Source: Acetobacteraceae bacterium (GTDB lineage Bacteria > Pseudomonadota > Alphaproteobacteria > Acetobacterales > Acetobacteraceae). From it: a DNA stretch of 29,601 bases. A program made the position numbers and the translations under genes. The notes below the pieces were generated by a model, which worked only from the letters and a program-made list of their open reading frames with translations, was not told the DNA's origin and made no database searches. This document shows, piece after piece, positions 29,410 through 29,601 of the stretch. The stretch covers positions 1-29,601 of the forward strand of contig JASHVY010000526.1 in assembly GCA_030044345.1 (NCBI GenBank). Reading direction: 5' to 3'. Positions within the stretch are counted from its first letter, which is position 1. Each line of letters opens with the position of its first letter.

Positions 29410-29601
29410 TGCGCCCCGGACACCCCGGTCTCCTCGCCCGCGCCAGTCGTTCCAAGTCGGCCGAACTCGGTCAGGACTTCGCGATAGAGCGGACGCTTGA
29501 AGGCAACGATCAGCTCGGCAACGCGCTCGGCCGGAGCCCATTGCCACGCCAGGAACTCTGGCTTTTCGGGAGAATCCCCATGACCGAGATCGATCTCCGA
29601 G
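29406..29601 (-). CDS. rppH: RNA pyrophosphohydrolase RppH, C-terminal part
   Basis: The last 64 codons of a gene cut by the window edge. The tail contains PEFLAWQWAPAERVAELIVA and FKRPLYREVLTEFGRL, the end of a Nudix RppH/NudH protein, which removes pyrophosphate from the 5' end of mRNA and starts its decay. The catalytic Nudix box lies outside the window. The TGA (29408-29406) overlaps the dynamin-like start. A short acidic tail (GAGEETGVSGAQ) follows the conserved part. Confidence 0.82.
   Translation of the reverse strand, partial: SEIDLGHGDSPEKPEFLAWQWAPAERVAELIVAFKRPLYREVLTEFGRLGTTGAGEETGVSGAQ

Noticed and set aside
1..29601. CRISPR array, tRNA, rRNA, integrase or attachment sites marking a mobile island.
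   Set aside because: None could be seen; apart from the palindromic repeat there is no sign of recent mobility.

Overview
The window reads as chromosome of a GC-rich alphaproteobacterium, probably of the Hyphomicrobiales. Reasons: strong GC bias at third codon positions, ATGA-overlapping genes, an alphaproteobacterial-looking RppH tail next to a dynamin-like gene, and a perfect FNR/FixK box. The taxonomic call is an inference; no rRNA or tRNA gene was seen.

The main content is a fluoride-response island. I find five copies of the fluoride (crcB-type) riboswitch, identified by a 5' hairpin loop carrying GGAGT, a second small hairpin, and a 3' CUGAUGACUCCU strand that forms the pseudoknot. One copy has changed both pseudoknot strands together (GGGGT with ACCCC). 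Each aptamer sits just behind a promoter-like -35/-10 pair. In each, the 3' pseudoknot strand can instead pair with a downstream arm that contains a Shine-Dalgarno-like AGGAG. The riboswitches stand before: a left hyf-like operon on the minus strand; a small membrane protein (minus strand); a right hyf-like operon (plus strand); enolase followed by a CNNM/CorC-type transporter; and an unrecognised 241-residue protein.

Layout. 30-491 holds a small unknown protein. 891-9152 (minus) is operon 1 in the order hyfC-hyfE-hyfF-hyfG-hyfI-hyfB-crcB-DUF190. 9153-11490 is a divergent control region with three riboswitches and one gene. 11491-19488 (plus) is operon 2 with the same order but no crcB. 19665-20185 holds two small ORFs behind an FNR/FixK box. 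20100-23303 is the enolase/CNNM unit. 23314-24449 is the fifth riboswitch unit. 24629-26898 carries a MarR-type regulator interrupted in frame by a palindromic repeat, a helical small protein and a threonine synthase. 27085-29601 (minus) carries an unknown protein, a dynamin-like GTPase and the end of rppH.

Both hyf-like operons encode a complete membrane module related to complex I and group 4 hydrogenases: two antiporter-like subunits, a NuoH-like subunit, a HyfE-like subunit, a fused NuoC/NuoD-like large subunit and a ferredoxin/NuoB-like fusion. In both, every cysteine that would bind the NiFe centre is gone, so neither can be a hydrogenase. They resemble the Ehr (energy-converting-hydrogenase-related) group. 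Operon 2 has also lost exactly the ligands of one of the two ferredoxin clusters while keeping the other.

A working model (inference): HF enters the cell and releases fluoride and protons. CrcB exports fluoride, extra enolase replaces the inhibited glycolytic enzyme, the CNNM protein adjusts Mg2+ or other cations, and the two redox- or ion-coupled Ehr-like complexes rebuild ion gradients or drive export. The PII-like DUF190 proteins may sense or tune these complexes. The 185- and 241-residue proteins are candidate new fluoride-response genes.
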